A DNA stretch of 64,000 nt from CAVUFH01 sp963740835 (GTDB lineage: Bacteria; Actinomycetota; Acidimicrobiia; IMCC26256; PALSA-610): NCBI GenBank assembly GCA_963740835.1, contig CAVUFH010000003.1, positions 1-64,000 of the forward strand, given 5' to 3'. The notes below the pieces were generated by a model, which was not told where the DNA came from, made no database searches, and saw nothing but the letters and a program-made list of their open reading frames with translations. The position numbers were made by a program, and so were the translations under genes. Positions 37,568-47,419 of this stretch are shown here, piece by piece; positions within the stretch are counted from its first letter, which is position 1, and each line of letters starts with the position of its first letter.

Positions 37568-37676
37568 AGGGCCGGTTGCGCAGCTGTCAATCGGAGCCCA
37601 TGCTCCGACCGTCCTGATCGTCTTCCGCCGGGCCGATGTGCCTACCAGGTTGGACGTCGCAAGGCTGAGGCGACGC

Positions 37677-40600
37677 TCACAGCGACGCGAGGATGGCCTG
37701 AGCGCGGGGCACAACGCCCTGAGGGCCGGTCATGCCGAGTTCGGCGCCGAGTGCGATCGCGAGTTCGCCCTGCGCGCGCGCTCGGTCGACATCGCCACGG
37801 TCCGCGAGCACACGCGTCCAGAAGAAGTGGAAGCGGGCCAGGTATGAACGCGTGCCGGCCCGCTCGCAGATGGCGATGCCGTTGGTGAAGTGCCGGTCAG
37901 CCTCTTCGTCGAGACCGAGCCCAGCCGCGTTCATGGCGAGGCCGAGGTCGGCCAGGTCGCTCATGCCCGCGCCGCTCCAGCCGAACAAGCCGGCGAACGG
38001 AAGCGTGCGCTCGTAGACGTCGCGCATGATCGCCTCGGACGGCCGGAGGAAGTACACCTCACCGCGAGGCCTGCCACCGTGACCGCGTACTCGGTGTCGT
38101 GCGGCACGTTGGCACAACCGTTTTCCGCCAACCAGAGGTGGTGTTCCATCGCCTCGTCATCGCGTTCGCTTTCGAGATACGCGCCCGCGAGCGCGATCCG
38201 CCAGACGGGAACGTCGGGATTGCCTTCGACCCGGCCCTCGAGGAGGGGGATGAGCTCACCTACCCGACCCTGGGCCGTGCGGATTTGGTACAGGTAGGTC
38301 CCGTAGAACGCGATGTTCGTTTCGTCGCTCACGCCCGACCGCTGCCCGAGTTCGAACGCCTCGTTCGCGAGCTGCTCGGCGCGGTCGAGCTGGCCCAGGT
38401 AGGCGGCGAGCGCCGATGCGTGGCATCGGCTCAACCATGTCAGTCGAGGCCGGCGCATGCCGTCGGAAGTTCGCGCCGCCTCGTCGAGGTGCGCGGCGAA
38501 CGCCTCGCTGTTGCCCCGACACGCGGCCATGAACGCCTTGATTTGGAGCACGTTGACGAGTTGGGCCGCGTCGCCGGCAGCGCGCGCCAGCGGCTCGGCT
38601 TCGGCGATGAGCGCTTCGAGCTCGCCAACCATCGGTTGCGAGCCATCGAGGAGGACCCACCCTCGAGTGAGCACGAGTGTGAGCGCGAGGGGATCTTGCG
38701 ATGCGCGGGCGACCGTGAGTGATTCGCTCGCGAGGTGCATGCGCCGCTCGACCTGCGGGCTCCATTGGAGTTCGGTCGCCAACGACGACAGCAGCTGAGC
38801 GCGGAGCCCGGTCGGGGCGTCGCCGACAGCGGCGAGCGCATCCTCCAACAACGCGACGAGCTCACCGTCGAACTGCGCGTCGCTGGTCCCACCGCCCATC
38901 GTGAGCACGAGCGCGGCCGCCGCGAGGCGCTCGCTGTCAGCAAGCGCGCGGGCGCTCGCGGCGGCCGCGAACACGGCGTCGCGGCGTCGCTCGTCGCCGG
39001 CGTTGAACAGCGCAATTGCGAGTGCGATCTGCAAGTCGCACCGCACGATCAGGTCGGTGACATCTATGAGCTCGAACGCGCTCAAGGCCCGGTCGTAGTG
39101 CGTGACCGCGCTTTCGAACGCGAGTTCGTTGTCAGCGCGCTCGCCCGCCCGGCGGCAGTACTCGACGGCCCGGTTCGCGTCGCCCGCCAGCGCGCCTTCG
39201 GTGAAGTGGTACGCGAGTTCGTCGAGGTGCTCGTCGATCCGGTGCGCGAGACGCGCTTCGAGCGCGACCGCGATCTGCGCGTGCATACGAACACGCCGGT
39301 TGGTCGTGAGTTCCTCGTACAGCGCCGAACGCATGAGTGCGTGGGCAAACGTGTACCGGCCGACCGTGCCGGGTACTTCGCGGATGATCGTGTGCTGTAC
39401 CGCCTCGTCGAGCGCATCGAAGAGCTCATCGCCCTGCGGCCCGCCCGCGGCTTCGATGATCGCCAAGTCGAACTGTGCGCCGATCACTGCAGCAAGCGCG
39501 AGCGCGCGGTTCGCCGCATCTGACAGCCGCGACAGCCGCCGCCCGACAACCTCGCGGATACCTTCGGGGAGACCCACATCGCCCAACGTGAAGTCGCTGG
39601 TCCAGCGGCCCTCGCGTTGCACGAGCACCCCTGATTCGGCCAGGTGCCGCAGCACCTCACCGACGAAGAACGGGTTGCCTTCCGTCTCCCGCTGGAGCGC
39701 GAGCGCGAGGTCGGCGCCGGGCTCGTCGAGATCGTGGCCCGCGGTCGACTCCATCAAGGCAGTGACTTCCGAGGCGTCCAGCCCGACGAGGTCGAGGCGA
39801 GACACACCCGGCTCCTGCCGCAAGTCCGCGAGTACATCGGCAAGCGGGTGCGTGCGGTCGAGGTCGGTGTCGCGGTATGTCGCGAGCACGAAGAGCCGCA
39901 TCGATGCACCCGAGCGCAGAAGGTGCCGCAACAACAGCAACGACGGCTTGTCGGCCCAGTGGATATCGTCAAGCACGAGGATGACGGCGTCGGTGTGCGA
40001 CATCTCGGCGAGGAAGTCAGTGACAGCTTCGAACAACCGGTGACGTTCGGTGTCGGCGTCGGCCGGCATCGGCGCCGCGAGCCCCGGAACCCACGCCGCG
40101 AGTTCGGGTATGAGCCGTGTCAGCTCGCCGCCGAGCGGTCCGATCTCGGCGCGCAAGCGATCGGGGGCAACGGATTGTGCGTAGTGGCGAAGGGCTTCCG
40201 CGAACGGCTCGAACGGCGCGCCGAGTTCTTCGTCGCACCGGCCCCACAGAATCGTTGTGCCGAGCTCGTGTGCGTACCGCACCAACTCGGTGACGAGTCG
40301 CGTCTTGCCGATACCCGGTTCGCCCGATACGAGCACCGCACGGCGTGCGCCTTCGAGGGTTTCCTTCCACGCGGTCAGCAACGTCTCGTACACGTCGACG
40401 CGACCGGCGAACGGGAAGCCGGGTGTGGTGTCGACGAAGGTCGGCAACGGAAGCAGCGTTTCGCTGCGGGCCAACCGCCATTCGACGTCGCACACCGCCA
40501 TCGGCGCGGAGAGCCCCTTGAGTTCGCGCGTGCCGAGCGGTTGCAGCTCGAACTCACAACGCGAGCCGGCGAGCGCACGCACGAGGTCGCTCACCAGGAT

Positions 40601-40987
40601 CTGCCCGCCGGTTGCCGCGGCGCACAGGCGCGAGGCTTCGACGACGGGAGTCCCGAACCAGTCGTCGTCCTCGAACGTGGCGTCACCGGCGCTGATGCCA
40701 ACGCGCATCTCGAGCCGCGTGCGCTCGCTGCCGCGGTTGTGGCGCTCGACCGCCCGCTGCATCGCGACCCCGCCGGCTAGGGCGTCGGCCGCTCCCTTGT
40801 ACGAAACCATGACGGCATCGCCGATGGTCTTGACCTCGGTGCCGCCCGTCGCGGCGATGGCCTCGCGCAAGTGCGAGAAGTGCTCGCGTCGCAGCTCGTC
40901 GGCCGCGACATCGCCGAGGTCCGTGGCCATTTCGGTCGAACCGACGAGATCGGTGAACAGGATCGTGACTAGCCCCGCGTCAGCCAC
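37677..40987 (-). pseudogene. AAA-ATPase/cyclase regulator with one frameshift near the 3' end
   Basis: About 1,100 residues when joined. N-terminal class III cyclase-like domain: ILFTDLVGSTEMA (metal Asp), EVKTIGDAVMVSY (Lys and second Asp), but PVVEASRLC where PVNxAxRL is usual, so the transition-state Asn is replaced. ATPase: VSGEPGIGKTRLV and LVLDDIHWADKPSLLLL. TPR-like helices follow. The frame breaks near 38065 and the last ~130 residues (FLRPSEAIMRDVYERTLPFAG, SYLARFHFFWTRVLADRG) read in another frame. The gene would lose only its tail, so function may persist. ATG at 40987. Confidence 0.83.
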
Positions 40988-41162
40988 ATCTCATCCTCGC
41001 ACATCGGCGCGGAGCCGGCTCGAAGATCAGCCGGGCGCTCCCGCGGGCGAACTCGGGGGTGAGCCACGATGACCTCAGCGATGCGCTTCGGATCCGGAGA
41101 TTGACGAAACGAGAGTTCCAAATCCGACCCGGAGTCATCGTCCTCACGCTGACGCAACGCGG

Positions 41163-42686
41163 TCAGCCGGCGATGCGGTCGGGTTGTGCGTCGTCGAGCA
41201 GCGCTTTGCGATCGCCGGCAGCGACGTGTCCGGCCTTGATGGCTCGGTCGGCGCCGGCTTCGTACATCTCGAGATACTTCGCGCGGGAGGGGTATCGCTG
41301 CGCAAGCTGCGCGTCGGTGAGCGGCTTCGTCGAGCCGCTCAGGATGCAGATCGTCGACGCGTCCGGCCCGACGACCCCGGAGAGCACATCGACGGGGACA
41401 TCGACGAGCGGCGTGCGAATACCGCCCAGCACGAATCCGTCGGCATCGCGCTTGACCTCCGGCTTTGCACCGCTCGTGATCTCGAAACGGGGAGCACTGC
41501 GGGGCGGCGTGCCGGTGCGCAACCATGCGTCGAGCGCGTGCAACGCCCCCTTGACGATGAGATGCATCGGGCCGTTGTTGACCGGCAGCCCGCAGTCGAA
41601 CTCGGCGACGGTCGCTCCGAGCAGACGCGCGTCGGCGTGGGCGGTACCGGCCATCTCCCAGAGGCGGAACGAATCACTGTCGGGCTGGCGCGCGGCGAGC
41701 GAATTGAGCAGCCCGGTGTCGCTCTCGGTCTGCGTGTCGATGACCGGCGTCTTCTGATCGGTGCGGAAAATCGCGGGCTCGCTGCCGAGCGAGTCCGTGA
41801 ACGCGACGGGTTGCCCAGGTTCCGCCAGCGGCATCGGACCGGCGCCGCGGCTATGCACGAGGTAGCCGTCGAACGCGTGCGTCAGCGGCGCGACGCCGTT
41901 GTAGTACGTGACGAGCGCGCCCGCAGATTGTGATTCGCCTGCGGCGATCAACCGTTGCGGCCGCGCGCCGCCGAGCGGCTCGCCGCCGGCGCGGATCGCG
42001 CGCGTGACCTGGGTGAAGATATCGAACGCGTATCCGTCACCAGGGTGGTCGAGCGAGCCGTAGCGCGCGGGGTCGACTTTGCGCAGACCCTGCCCCGCAA
42101 GGTGCGTGCCACCCGGCTCCGGAACTTCCACGAGCACGGGGCCACCCATCACGCCGATGAGCTGCGCCGACACGCCGACAAAGATGTGGCCCTCGCGCGC
42201 GATCTCCTCGTAGGTGGTGTCGTAGTCGGCGGCCGAGTCGACGCCACCGCTCACGTTCAGCCATTCGACGATCACCGTGCCGCTGAAGTCGTCGAGGTTC
42301 TCCGGCCGGCGCACGACGACGCGGGTCTTGTACTTCGCCGACTCAACGGGCGCGAATGTCCAACGGCCGTCGCGCGACAACGCGCCCGTCGCGCGGTACG
42401 ACGTCGCGGTGCCCGCGGCCATGTACTCGTGCACGACGTACCCGGGCGGCGGCGGCGGTGCGGGCACGTCCACACTCGACTTTCCCGACGGTAGGAATAC
42501 GCCGTTGCCACCTGTGATCTCTGTGGAGAGATCCGCGACGGGTCCGGCCGGGCGGGCAGTCGTCGTCGCGGTCGACGCCTTCGCCGCGGCAGCACTGTCT
42601 GCTTCGGGCTTGTCATCGCTCGAGCACCCACCGAGCGCAACCGCGACAACGAGCACGATCCCCGCGACCACCCGACCTCGCAGCAT
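41163..42686 (-). CDS. Lipoprotein with alpha/beta-hydrolase domain (Abhydrolase_10-like)
   Basis: 507 residues from ATG 42686 behind CCAGGGGG. Lipoprotein signal peptide GIVLVVAVALGGC with lipobox LGGC, then a Ser/Thr/Ala-rich linker. The hydrolase core has VIVEWLNVSGG, GHIFVGVSAQLIGV and nucleophile elbow AAGESQSAGALVTY; acid and His lie near MAGTAHADAR. Family members are large secreted esterase-like proteins of unknown substrate. Anchored on the outer face of the cytoplasmic membrane. Confidence 0.85.
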   Translation of the reverse strand: MLRGRVVAGIVLVVAVALGGCSSDDKPEADSAAAAKASTATTTARPAGPVADLSTEITGGNGVFLPSGKSSVDVPAPPPPPGYVVHEYMAAGTATSYRATGALSRDGRWTFAPVESAKYKTRVVVRRPENLDDFSGTVIVEWLNVSGGVDSAADYDTTYEEIAREGHIFVGVSAQLIGVMGGPVLVEVPEPGGTHLAGQGLRKVDPARYGSLDHPGDGYAFDIFTQVTRAIRAGGEPLGGARPQRLIAAGESQSAGALVTYYNGVAPLTHAFDGYLVHSRGAGPMPLAEPGQPVAFTDSLGSEPAIFRTDQKTPVIDTQTESDTGLLNSLAARQPDSDSFRLWEMAGTAHADARLLGATVAEFDCGLPVNNGPMHLIVKGALHALDAWLRTGTPPRSAPRFEITSGAKPEVKRDADGFVLGGIRTPLVDVPVDVLSGVVGPDASTICILSGSTKPLTDAQLAQRYPSRAKYLEMYEAGADRAIKAGHVAAGDRKALLDDAQPDRIAG

Positions 42687-42742
42687 CTCGACCCCCTGGC
42701 GCTCCCACACTCTAGGAGCCGTTCGCCGCCGCGATCCGGGAC

Positions 42743-42975
42743 GCGGACATGACGTCGATCATGCATTCCTACTCGTCGATCGATGGGATCCCGTGCGTGG
42801 GCACCCCCGCCGTCCTCGATGACAACCAGCGCGCACCTCGGCTTCGAGCGGGTCGTTGTCGCCGACTACTCCGCGATGGAGCTGCTTGTCACGCATCATG
42901 GCGTCGCCGCGAGCCGCCGCGAGCCGCGGCCCGCGCGTTGCGTTCCGGTCTCGACGTCGAGCTGCGCGACCTGCG
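42743..42975 (+). pseudogene. Relic of a GH3-family beta-glucosidase
   Basis: Two frames carry IMHSYSSIDGIPCVGTP and then LGFERVVVADYSAMELLVTHHGVA and RALRSGLDVEL. In GH3 enzymes this stretch ('HxYxxVDGxP... GFxGxVVSDY... AxxAGxDVE') contains the nucleophile Asp, here in VADY. Fewer than 80 residues remain of ~700, with a shift between the pieces. Ends where a 42-bp repeat begins. Confidence 0.55.
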
Positions 42976-43017
42976 CCGGGGTTCTCGTAACGACCGCCAA
43001 GGTGTCGACGACGTGGA
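42976..43017 (+). repeat. 42-bp dispersed repeat B, copy 1
   Basis: CCGGGGTTCTCGTAACGACC-type sequence matching 51201-51242 at 37 of 42 positions. Here it separates the GH3 relic from a tandem-HTH recombinase-associated gene; at 51.2 kb it directly abuts a core-only copy of the tRNA-derived repeat. Confidence 0.55.
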
Positions 43018-43125
43018 CCTGCTGGGACGTCATTCCAACCCCGACATCGTGACCCGTCTGAACGGCACTCTCTCTGGTCAGGGGCGTGATCGACCGTCCC
43101 ATCGGTCCGTCAACGACAGACCCGA

Positions 43126-43479
43126 TTGACCGAGCCGCAACGTTCCGAGCTGCTGGATCGGTACCTGGCTGGCGAACCAGCAACCGCCCTCGCCAAAGAG
43201 CTCGGCGTCCACCGCGCCACCATCTTCAGCGTCGTGAGACGGGCCGGCGTGCCGACGCGCTACCGAATCCTCAGCGACGCCGACGTCGCGATCGCACAGC
43301 AGCAATACGAGGCTGGCCACTCCTTGGCGACTATCGGCGAACACTTCGGCGTGTCCGACCGTACGGTGCTGAACGCGTTCCACCGGGCCGGCATACGAAC
43401 ACGAGCCCCCGGCACGAACCAGTGGAGCCAGACCCCGCAAATCCACGATGACGTGCCCCGGTTTACTGGATCGGCTTGA
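43126..43479 (+). CDS. Tandem helix-turn-helix protein, recombinase-associated type
   Basis: 117 residues from a TTG start. Two similar HTH units: LLDRYLAGEPATALAKELGV HRATIFSVVRRAG, then QQYEAGHSLATIGEHFGV SDRTVLNAFHRAG, each with a Hin/resolvase-like helix-turn-helix. This matches the detached C-terminal DNA-binding part of actinobacterial serine recombinases or their companion ORFs. No catalytic recombinase domain lies upstream; a 42-bp repeat does. May be a remnant of a mobile element or an independent DNA-binding protein. Confidence 0.65.
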   Translation: MTEPQRSELLDRYLAGEPATALAKELGVHRATIFSVVRRAGVPTRYRILSDADVAIAQQQYEAGHSLATIGEHFGVSDRTVLNAFHRAGIRTRAPGTNQWSQTPQIHDDVPRFTGSA

Positions 43480-43544
43480 TCGGCAGGTCATTCCGCCGGC
43501 GCGAGTCGTTCTCGAGCTGAGACCGCCAGAGTTAGTCGTGGTGC

Positions 43545-44147
43545 ATGATGAAGGCGAGAGGAATTAGCGTCGCGGCGACGCAGCACTTCGACGACGCCGA
43601 AGACGCCGAGCTCGTCGCCGCGATCGGGCGCGGGGACGACGCCGCCATGGCCGTGATCATGCGGCGCCACCGGGAACCGGTGGTGGCGTTCGCGCGCCGG
43701 CTCGTGGGTGACCGGGCGCGCGCCGAAGAAGTCGGCCAGGAAGTGTTCGTGCGGTTGTGGGAACGCTTCGACCGGTACGACCGGAGCCGCGGCACGTTGC
43801 GCGCGTTCCTGTTGGCGATGACGCATGGCCGCGCGCTTGATGCGCTGCGCGCCGATCGTGCGCGGGCTCGGCGGGAAGAGCGCCAAGCAGTCGGTCAGGT
43901 CCACGCCGCGCACGGCGCCGACGCTCCCGTCGTCGCGCGAACAGTCGCCGATGCTGTCCGACGCGCCCTCGCGGATCTTCCTGAAGCCGAACGCCGCGCC
44001 GTCGAGCTCGCGTACCTCGGCGGCCACAGTTATCGGGCGGTGGCGACAATGCTCGGCGAGCCGGAGGGAACCGTGAAGAGCCGCATCCGTCACGGCCTGG
44101 CGAGGTTGCGTACCGCGCTCGCCGCCCAGGATCTTCAGGGCGCCTGA
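43545..44147 (+). CDS. ECF RNA-polymerase sigma factor (SigK-like)
   Basis: 200 residues. Region 2: ELVAAIGRGDDAAMAVIMRRH, VGDRARAEEVGQEVFVRLWERFDRYD. Region 4: ALADLPEAERRAVELAYLGGHSYRAVA and EGTVKSRIRHGLARL. Closest in look to SigK/RpoE-type ECFs. No zinc anti-sigma gene (HxxxCxxC) adjoins; instead a cobalamin-binding protein gene converges on it with a 4-base gap. A fasciclin gene lies just beyond, and SigK in mycobacteria controls fasciclin-domain MPT70/MPT83. Confidence 0.9.
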   Translation: MMKARGISVAATQHFDDAEDAELVAAIGRGDDAAMAVIMRRHREPVVAFARRLVGDRARAEEVGQEVFVRLWERFDRYDRSRGTLRAFLLAMTHGRALDALRADRARARREERQAVGQVHAAHGADAPVVARTVADAVRRALADLPEAERRAVELAYLGGHSYRAVATMLGEPEGTVKSRIRHGLARLRTALAAQDLQGA

Positions 44148-44151
44148 GGCC

Positions 44152-45138
44152 TCACAGGAGCGCGTCGCGCAGCACGTCGCCCGCGCGGGCGAGGTCACCG
44201 TCCATCCCGGTGGCGAGCGCGTGCATGGCCGCCTCCAACGACCTCGGCGCGAGGCCGTGGGCCGGGCCCGTCGTCCGTAACCACGCGACGTGTTCAGCAA
44301 CGACCTCGCGATCGTCGAGCACCAACGCCCCGTCGACGACGTACAGGAGTCGGGCCAGCTCCTCGCCAAGCCGGGACTTCGCGGCTTCACCGTTCGGCAC
44401 CGCTTCCAGTGCGGTCGCGATGAGGCGATGACTGCGATCCTCAAGTGACCGCTGCTCCGGTATCGGCGGCGGTCCCGGGGCGAGTGGCACGCGTGCCGCG
44501 AGCGACCACATCCGGAGCCGGTCGACCGCGTCTTGCGGCGAGCGCGCGAATGCGTCCGCACCTAACGCCCGCGCCCGCGACTCGCTGAGCGCGCGACCAC
44601 CACAGACGACCGGGATTCCGACCTCGTGCGCGACGGCAACACATCGCCTCGCGCCGGAGAGCGCGGCGCCGATCGAGCAGCTGAGCGCGAGCGCGAGTGG
44701 CTGTTGCACCTCGAGGTAGTCCCCAAGGTCCTCGGCGGGAACCGATGCACCGAGGAACAGCACCCGAAACCCGTCGAGGGAGAGCGCGCTCGCAACCACG
44801 CGCGCTCCGAGGGCGTGCGTGTCGCGTTCGGCGGCCGCAACGACCACCGCCGGACCGGTCGGCGCTTCGACCGTCGCCCCGAGCCGGACGATCAGGTCCT
44901 CGACGGCGGCGCTCGCGGCGTGCTCGTCGGCGACGACGATGTCGCCGGCGGCCCAGCGCGCGCCGAGCTCGGCCTGCACCGGGCCGAAGACGTCACCGAC
45001 GATCTCGTCGAATCCGGCGCCGTGGGCCAGCAATTCGGTCGCGAGTCGATACGCGAGAGACACGTCTCCGTTGACGAGCGCAGCGAGCATCGCAAGTCGT
45101 TCGTCAGAGAGCGCCGTCCCGCCTGCGTCGGCACTCAT
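44152..45138 (-). CDS. CarH-type cobalamin-binding protein without DNA-binding domain
   Basis: 328 residues. Residues ~10-90: four-helix cap domain with W62-x9-E72-H73, exactly the CarH/LitR W-x9-EH signature that covers the upper face of adenosylcobalamin. Residues ~95-220: B12 Rossmann domain with D106-T-H108-x-x-G, His108 being the expected lower axial ligand. Residues ~230-328: a helical domain I do not recognise (VAEHVAWLRT etc.). The MerR HTH of CarH/LitR is missing and no kinase motif is seen. By family knowledge, light-sensitive B12 binding is likely; output is unknown. Convergent with the ECF sigma gene, divergent from the fasciclin gene. Confidence 0.85.
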   Translation of the reverse strand: MSADAGGTALSDERLAMLAALVNGDVSLAYRLATELLAHGAGFDEIVGDVFGPVQAELGARWAAGDIVVADEHAASAAVEDLIVRLGATVEAPTGPAVVVAAAERDTHALGARVVASALSLDGFRVLFLGASVPAEDLGDYLEVQQPLALALSCSIGAALSGARRCVAVAHEVGIPVVCGGRALSESRARALGADAFARSPQDAVDRLRMWSLAARVPLAPGPPPIPEQRSLEDRSHRLIATALEAVPNGEAAKSRLGEELARLLYVVDGALVLDDREVVAEHVAWLRTTGPAHGLAPRSLEAAMHALATGMDGDLARAGDVLRDALL

Positions 45139-45228
45139 GCTGCCTCCTGGCCCACTCGTCGAAGCCTATGTGCCCCGTACGCGAACGGTCTCCGCAACCG
45201 ATGCTCATCCGGATGACGAAAAGAAACT

Positions 45229-45257
45229 TCATCCACCTGTGCCGGCACGTCCGTAGG
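45229..45257 (+). promoter_or_regulatory. Candidate ECF-type promoter of the fasciclin gene
   Basis: TCATCC (45229-45234), 17 bases, then CGTAGG (45252-45257). SigK-type promoters read CCATCC-N17-CGAATA and RpoE-type TGATCC-N17/18, so the -35 agrees well and the -10 partly. The start codon follows 37 bases on. A second TCATCC lies at 45205. Suggestive only. Confidence 0.35.
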
Positions 45258-45293
45258 CCGAGCGAAGTCCCCCCGAGAGCAAAGGAACGAACC

Positions 45294-45902
45294 ATGACTA
45301 CTTCGAGAATGCGGCGTGCCGGAGCAACGCTCGCCCTCGTCGCCGTTGCCGGACTGACGGTCGCCGCCTGTTCGGACGACGACTCGAGCAACGCGTCGGC
45401 GAGCGAGGACACCGCAACCAGTACGACAGCCGCGAACGACAATATGCAGTCCGACACGGCGGATGAACCGGCGACCGACACGACGATCGTCGACATCGCC
45501 GCGAGCAACCCCGACTTCTCGACGCTGGTGACCGCGGTCCAAGCCGCCGGCTTGGCGGAGACGCTCGCCGGTCCCGGACCGTACACGGTGTTCGCACCGA
45601 CGAACGACGCGTTCGCGAAGCTTCCGGACGGCACCGTCGAGACCCTGCTCGAACCGGCCAACAAGGACCAGCTGACGAGTATCCTGACGTATCACGTCGT
45701 GCCGGCCGCAGTGATGGCGGCGGACGTGACCGCCGGAGACGTGACGACGGTGAACGGCGCCACGTTCAGCGTCTCGACCGACGGCGGGGTGGTCATCAGC
45801 GACGGCCAAGGCGGCACCGCCAACGTCGTGCAGACCGACATCGTTGCTTCCAACGGCGTGATCCACGTGATCGACGCCGTGCTGCTTCCCCCGAGCGCCT
45901 AG
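45294..45902 (+). CDS. Fasciclin-domain lipoprotein
   Basis: 202 residues from ATG 45294 behind AAAGGA. Lipoprotein signal peptide with lipobox VAAC (Cys26), an acidic Ser/Thr/Asp linker, then one FAS1 domain: NPDFSTLVTAVQAAGLAETL, GPYTVFAPTNDAFAKLP, ILTYHVVPAAVMAADV and the final VIHVIDAVLLPP. Extracellular adhesion or signalling domain; MPT70/MPT83 of mycobacteria are SigK-controlled relatives. Divergent from the B12 protein, which shares its control region. A hairpin terminator follows. Confidence 0.93.
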   Translation: MTTSRMRRAGATLALVAVAGLTVAACSDDDSSNASASEDTATSTTAANDNMQSDTADEPATDTTIVDIAASNPDFSTLVTAVQAAGLAETLAGPGPYTVFAPTNDAFAKLPDGTVETLLEPANKDQLTSILTYHVVPAAVMAADVTAGDVTTVNGATFSVSTDGGVVISDGQGGTANVVQTDIVASNGVIHVIDAVLLPPSA

Positions 45903-45903
45903 C

Positions 45904-45966
45904 GCCGATGCCGGGACTGCCGCCGGTGCCCGGTTCCCCCCGAGCCGGGCATCGGCCTTTCCGTTT
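45904..45966 (+). terminator. Hairpin terminator after the fasciclin gene
   Basis: GCCGATGCCGGG (45904-45915) pairs at 11 of 12 positions with CCGGGCATCGGC (45945-45956); an inner TGCCCGG/CCGGGCA stem is also possible. CTTTCCGTTT follows. It separates the fasciclin gene from the lipid-gene operon. Confidence 0.6.
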
Positions 45967-45986
45967 CCACCGTAAGGGAAGGGTCG

Positions 45987-46427
45987 ATGGCTCATTACGT
46001 CGCAAGAATTTCGGTCTCCGTCGCGCGGTGCGCTGCGTTCGCCTACGTCAGTCGCTTCGATCGCGCCGCGGCGTGGGACCCCGGCGTCGAAGCGGGCGAG
46101 ATGCTCACGCCCGAGCCGGTCGGGGTTGGCTCGCGATTCCGTCTCGTCGCCCGATTCTTCGGGCGGCGCATACCCCTCGACTACGAGATCATCGAATACG
46201 ACCGCGACGAGCGGATCGTGCTGCGAGCCGAGAACCGCTCGGTCCGTTCCGTCGACACGATCACGTTCGGAGACGACGACCACGGTTCCGTGGTGGTCTA
46301 CGACGCGCAGCTCGACGCCAAGGGCATCGGCCGGCTGGCCGACCCGCTGCTCGCGGTCGTCTTCCATCGCATCGGCGACCGCGCCGCGGCCGGCCTGCGT
46401 ACGCGTCTCGCGGCGGTGCAGGCGTGA
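45987..46427 (+). CDS. SRPBCC-fold protein of the lipid-modification operon
   Basis: 146 residues from ATG 45987 behind AAGGGAAGGG. Pattern HYVARISVSVARCAAFAYVS, RFDRAAAWDPGV, VGSRFRLVARFFGRRIPLDYEI, then SVVVYDAQLDAKG and RLADPLLAVVFHRIGDRA: polyketide-cyclase/START fold. First gene of an operon in which every junction overlaps by four bases. May present a hydrophobic lipid intermediate to the enzymes that follow; inferred from context. Confidence 0.85.
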   Translation: MAHYVARISVSVARCAAFAYVSRFDRAAAWDPGVEAGEMLTPEPVGVGSRFRLVARFFGRRIPLDYEIIEYDRDERIVLRAENRSVRSVDTITFGDDDHGSVVVYDAQLDAKGIGRLADPLLAVVFHRIGDRAAAGLRTRLAAVQA

Positions 46428-47419
46428 CGCGCTTGGACGGTGCGCGCCGCGTGGCCGACGCCGCGCTCGAAGCGACGGTCGTCGGCAGCTTCAGCCGCAT
46501 CGGATTCGCGGCACGCCGTGCGCTGTTCGATTGGGATGCTGCGCCCATTGTCGATATGCGCGGCCGGGTCGTGCTGATTACGGGCGCGACCGACGGTCTC
46601 GGCCTCGCCGCGGCGACGGCGCTCGCGCAGCGCCATGCCGACGTCTGGATCGTCGGCCGCGACCCGCAGCGCACCGAAGCAGCCCGGCGCGCGATCGTTG
46701 CCGTCGCACCTGATTCCAGCGTGACGACCGCGGTCGCGGACCTCGTGGTTCTCGACGACGTGCGGAACCTCGCCGACCGCGTCCGTCGGTCGGTACCGCG
46801 GCTCGACGTGTTGATCCACAACGCGGGCGCGCTCACGCACGATCTGCGCTACACCGCTGATGGTCTTGAGGTCACCGCGCAGGTGCACGTCGTTGCACCG
46901 TTCTTGCTGACGACCGCACTGCTTCCGATCCTGCAGACCACACCCGACGCCCGCGTCATCACGGTCTCGTCGGGGGGCATGTATACCCAGCGTCTCGATC
47001 TGGACGCGCTCGCCACGCCCGCGATCCCGTTCAACGGCGTGCGCGCCTATGCCAACGCCAAGCGAGCCCAGGTCGTGCTCAACGAACGCTGGTCGAAACA
47101 CCGCGCCGCGTCCGGCGTCGTGTTCCACGCGATGCACCCCGGCTGGGCAGACACGCCCGGTGTGCGTGAATCGCTGCCGCGCTTTCGCGCGCTGATGGGC
47201 CCGCTGCTGCGCACGCCGAGTCAAGGTGCCGACACGATGGTGTGGCTGGCGACCGATCGGCGCGCGCTCGAGACGAACGGGCAGTTCTGGCACGACCGCC
47301 GGCCGCGATCCGTCGCCCGGTTGCCGGGCACCCGCACAAGCGACGCCGATGCCGAGCGATGCTGGAATTGGTGCGTCGACCGCGCGGGCGTCGCTGCACT
47401 GCCGGAGGCGGTGCGATGA
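46424..47419 (+). CDS. SDR-family dehydrogenase of the lipid-modification operon
   Basis: 331 residues from GTG 46424 (GTGA overlap). Rossmann motif ITGATDGLG at 53-61, NAG in IHNAGALTHD, Ser in TVSSGGMYT and YANAK as the catalytic Tyr/Lys. The extra ~45 N-terminal residues and C-terminal WHDRRPR are typical of the DHRS12-like SDRs that accompany DUF1365 and cyclopropane-synthase genes in many bacteria. Reaction unknown; presumed redox step on an acyl chain. Confidence 0.9.
   Translation: MTRLDGARRVADAALEATVVGSFSRIGFAARRALFDWDAAPIVDMRGRVVLITGATDGLGLAAATALAQRHADVWIVGRDPQRTEAARRAIVAVAPDSSVTTAVADLVVLDDVRNLADRVRRSVPRLDVLIHNAGALTHDLRYTADGLEVTAQVHVVAPFLLTTALLPILQTTPDARVITVSSGGMYTQRLDLDALATPAIPFNGVRAYANAKRAQVVLNERWSKHRAASGVVFHAMHPGWADTPGVRESLPRFRALMGPLLRTPSQGADTMVWLATDRRALETNGQFWHDRRPRSVARLPGTRTSDADAERCWNWCVDRAGVAALPEAVR

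Noticed and set aside
44148..44160. Zinc anti-sigma factor next to the ECF sigma gene
   Set aside because: No HxxxCxxC protein is encoded on either side; the neighbour is the B12-binding protein.
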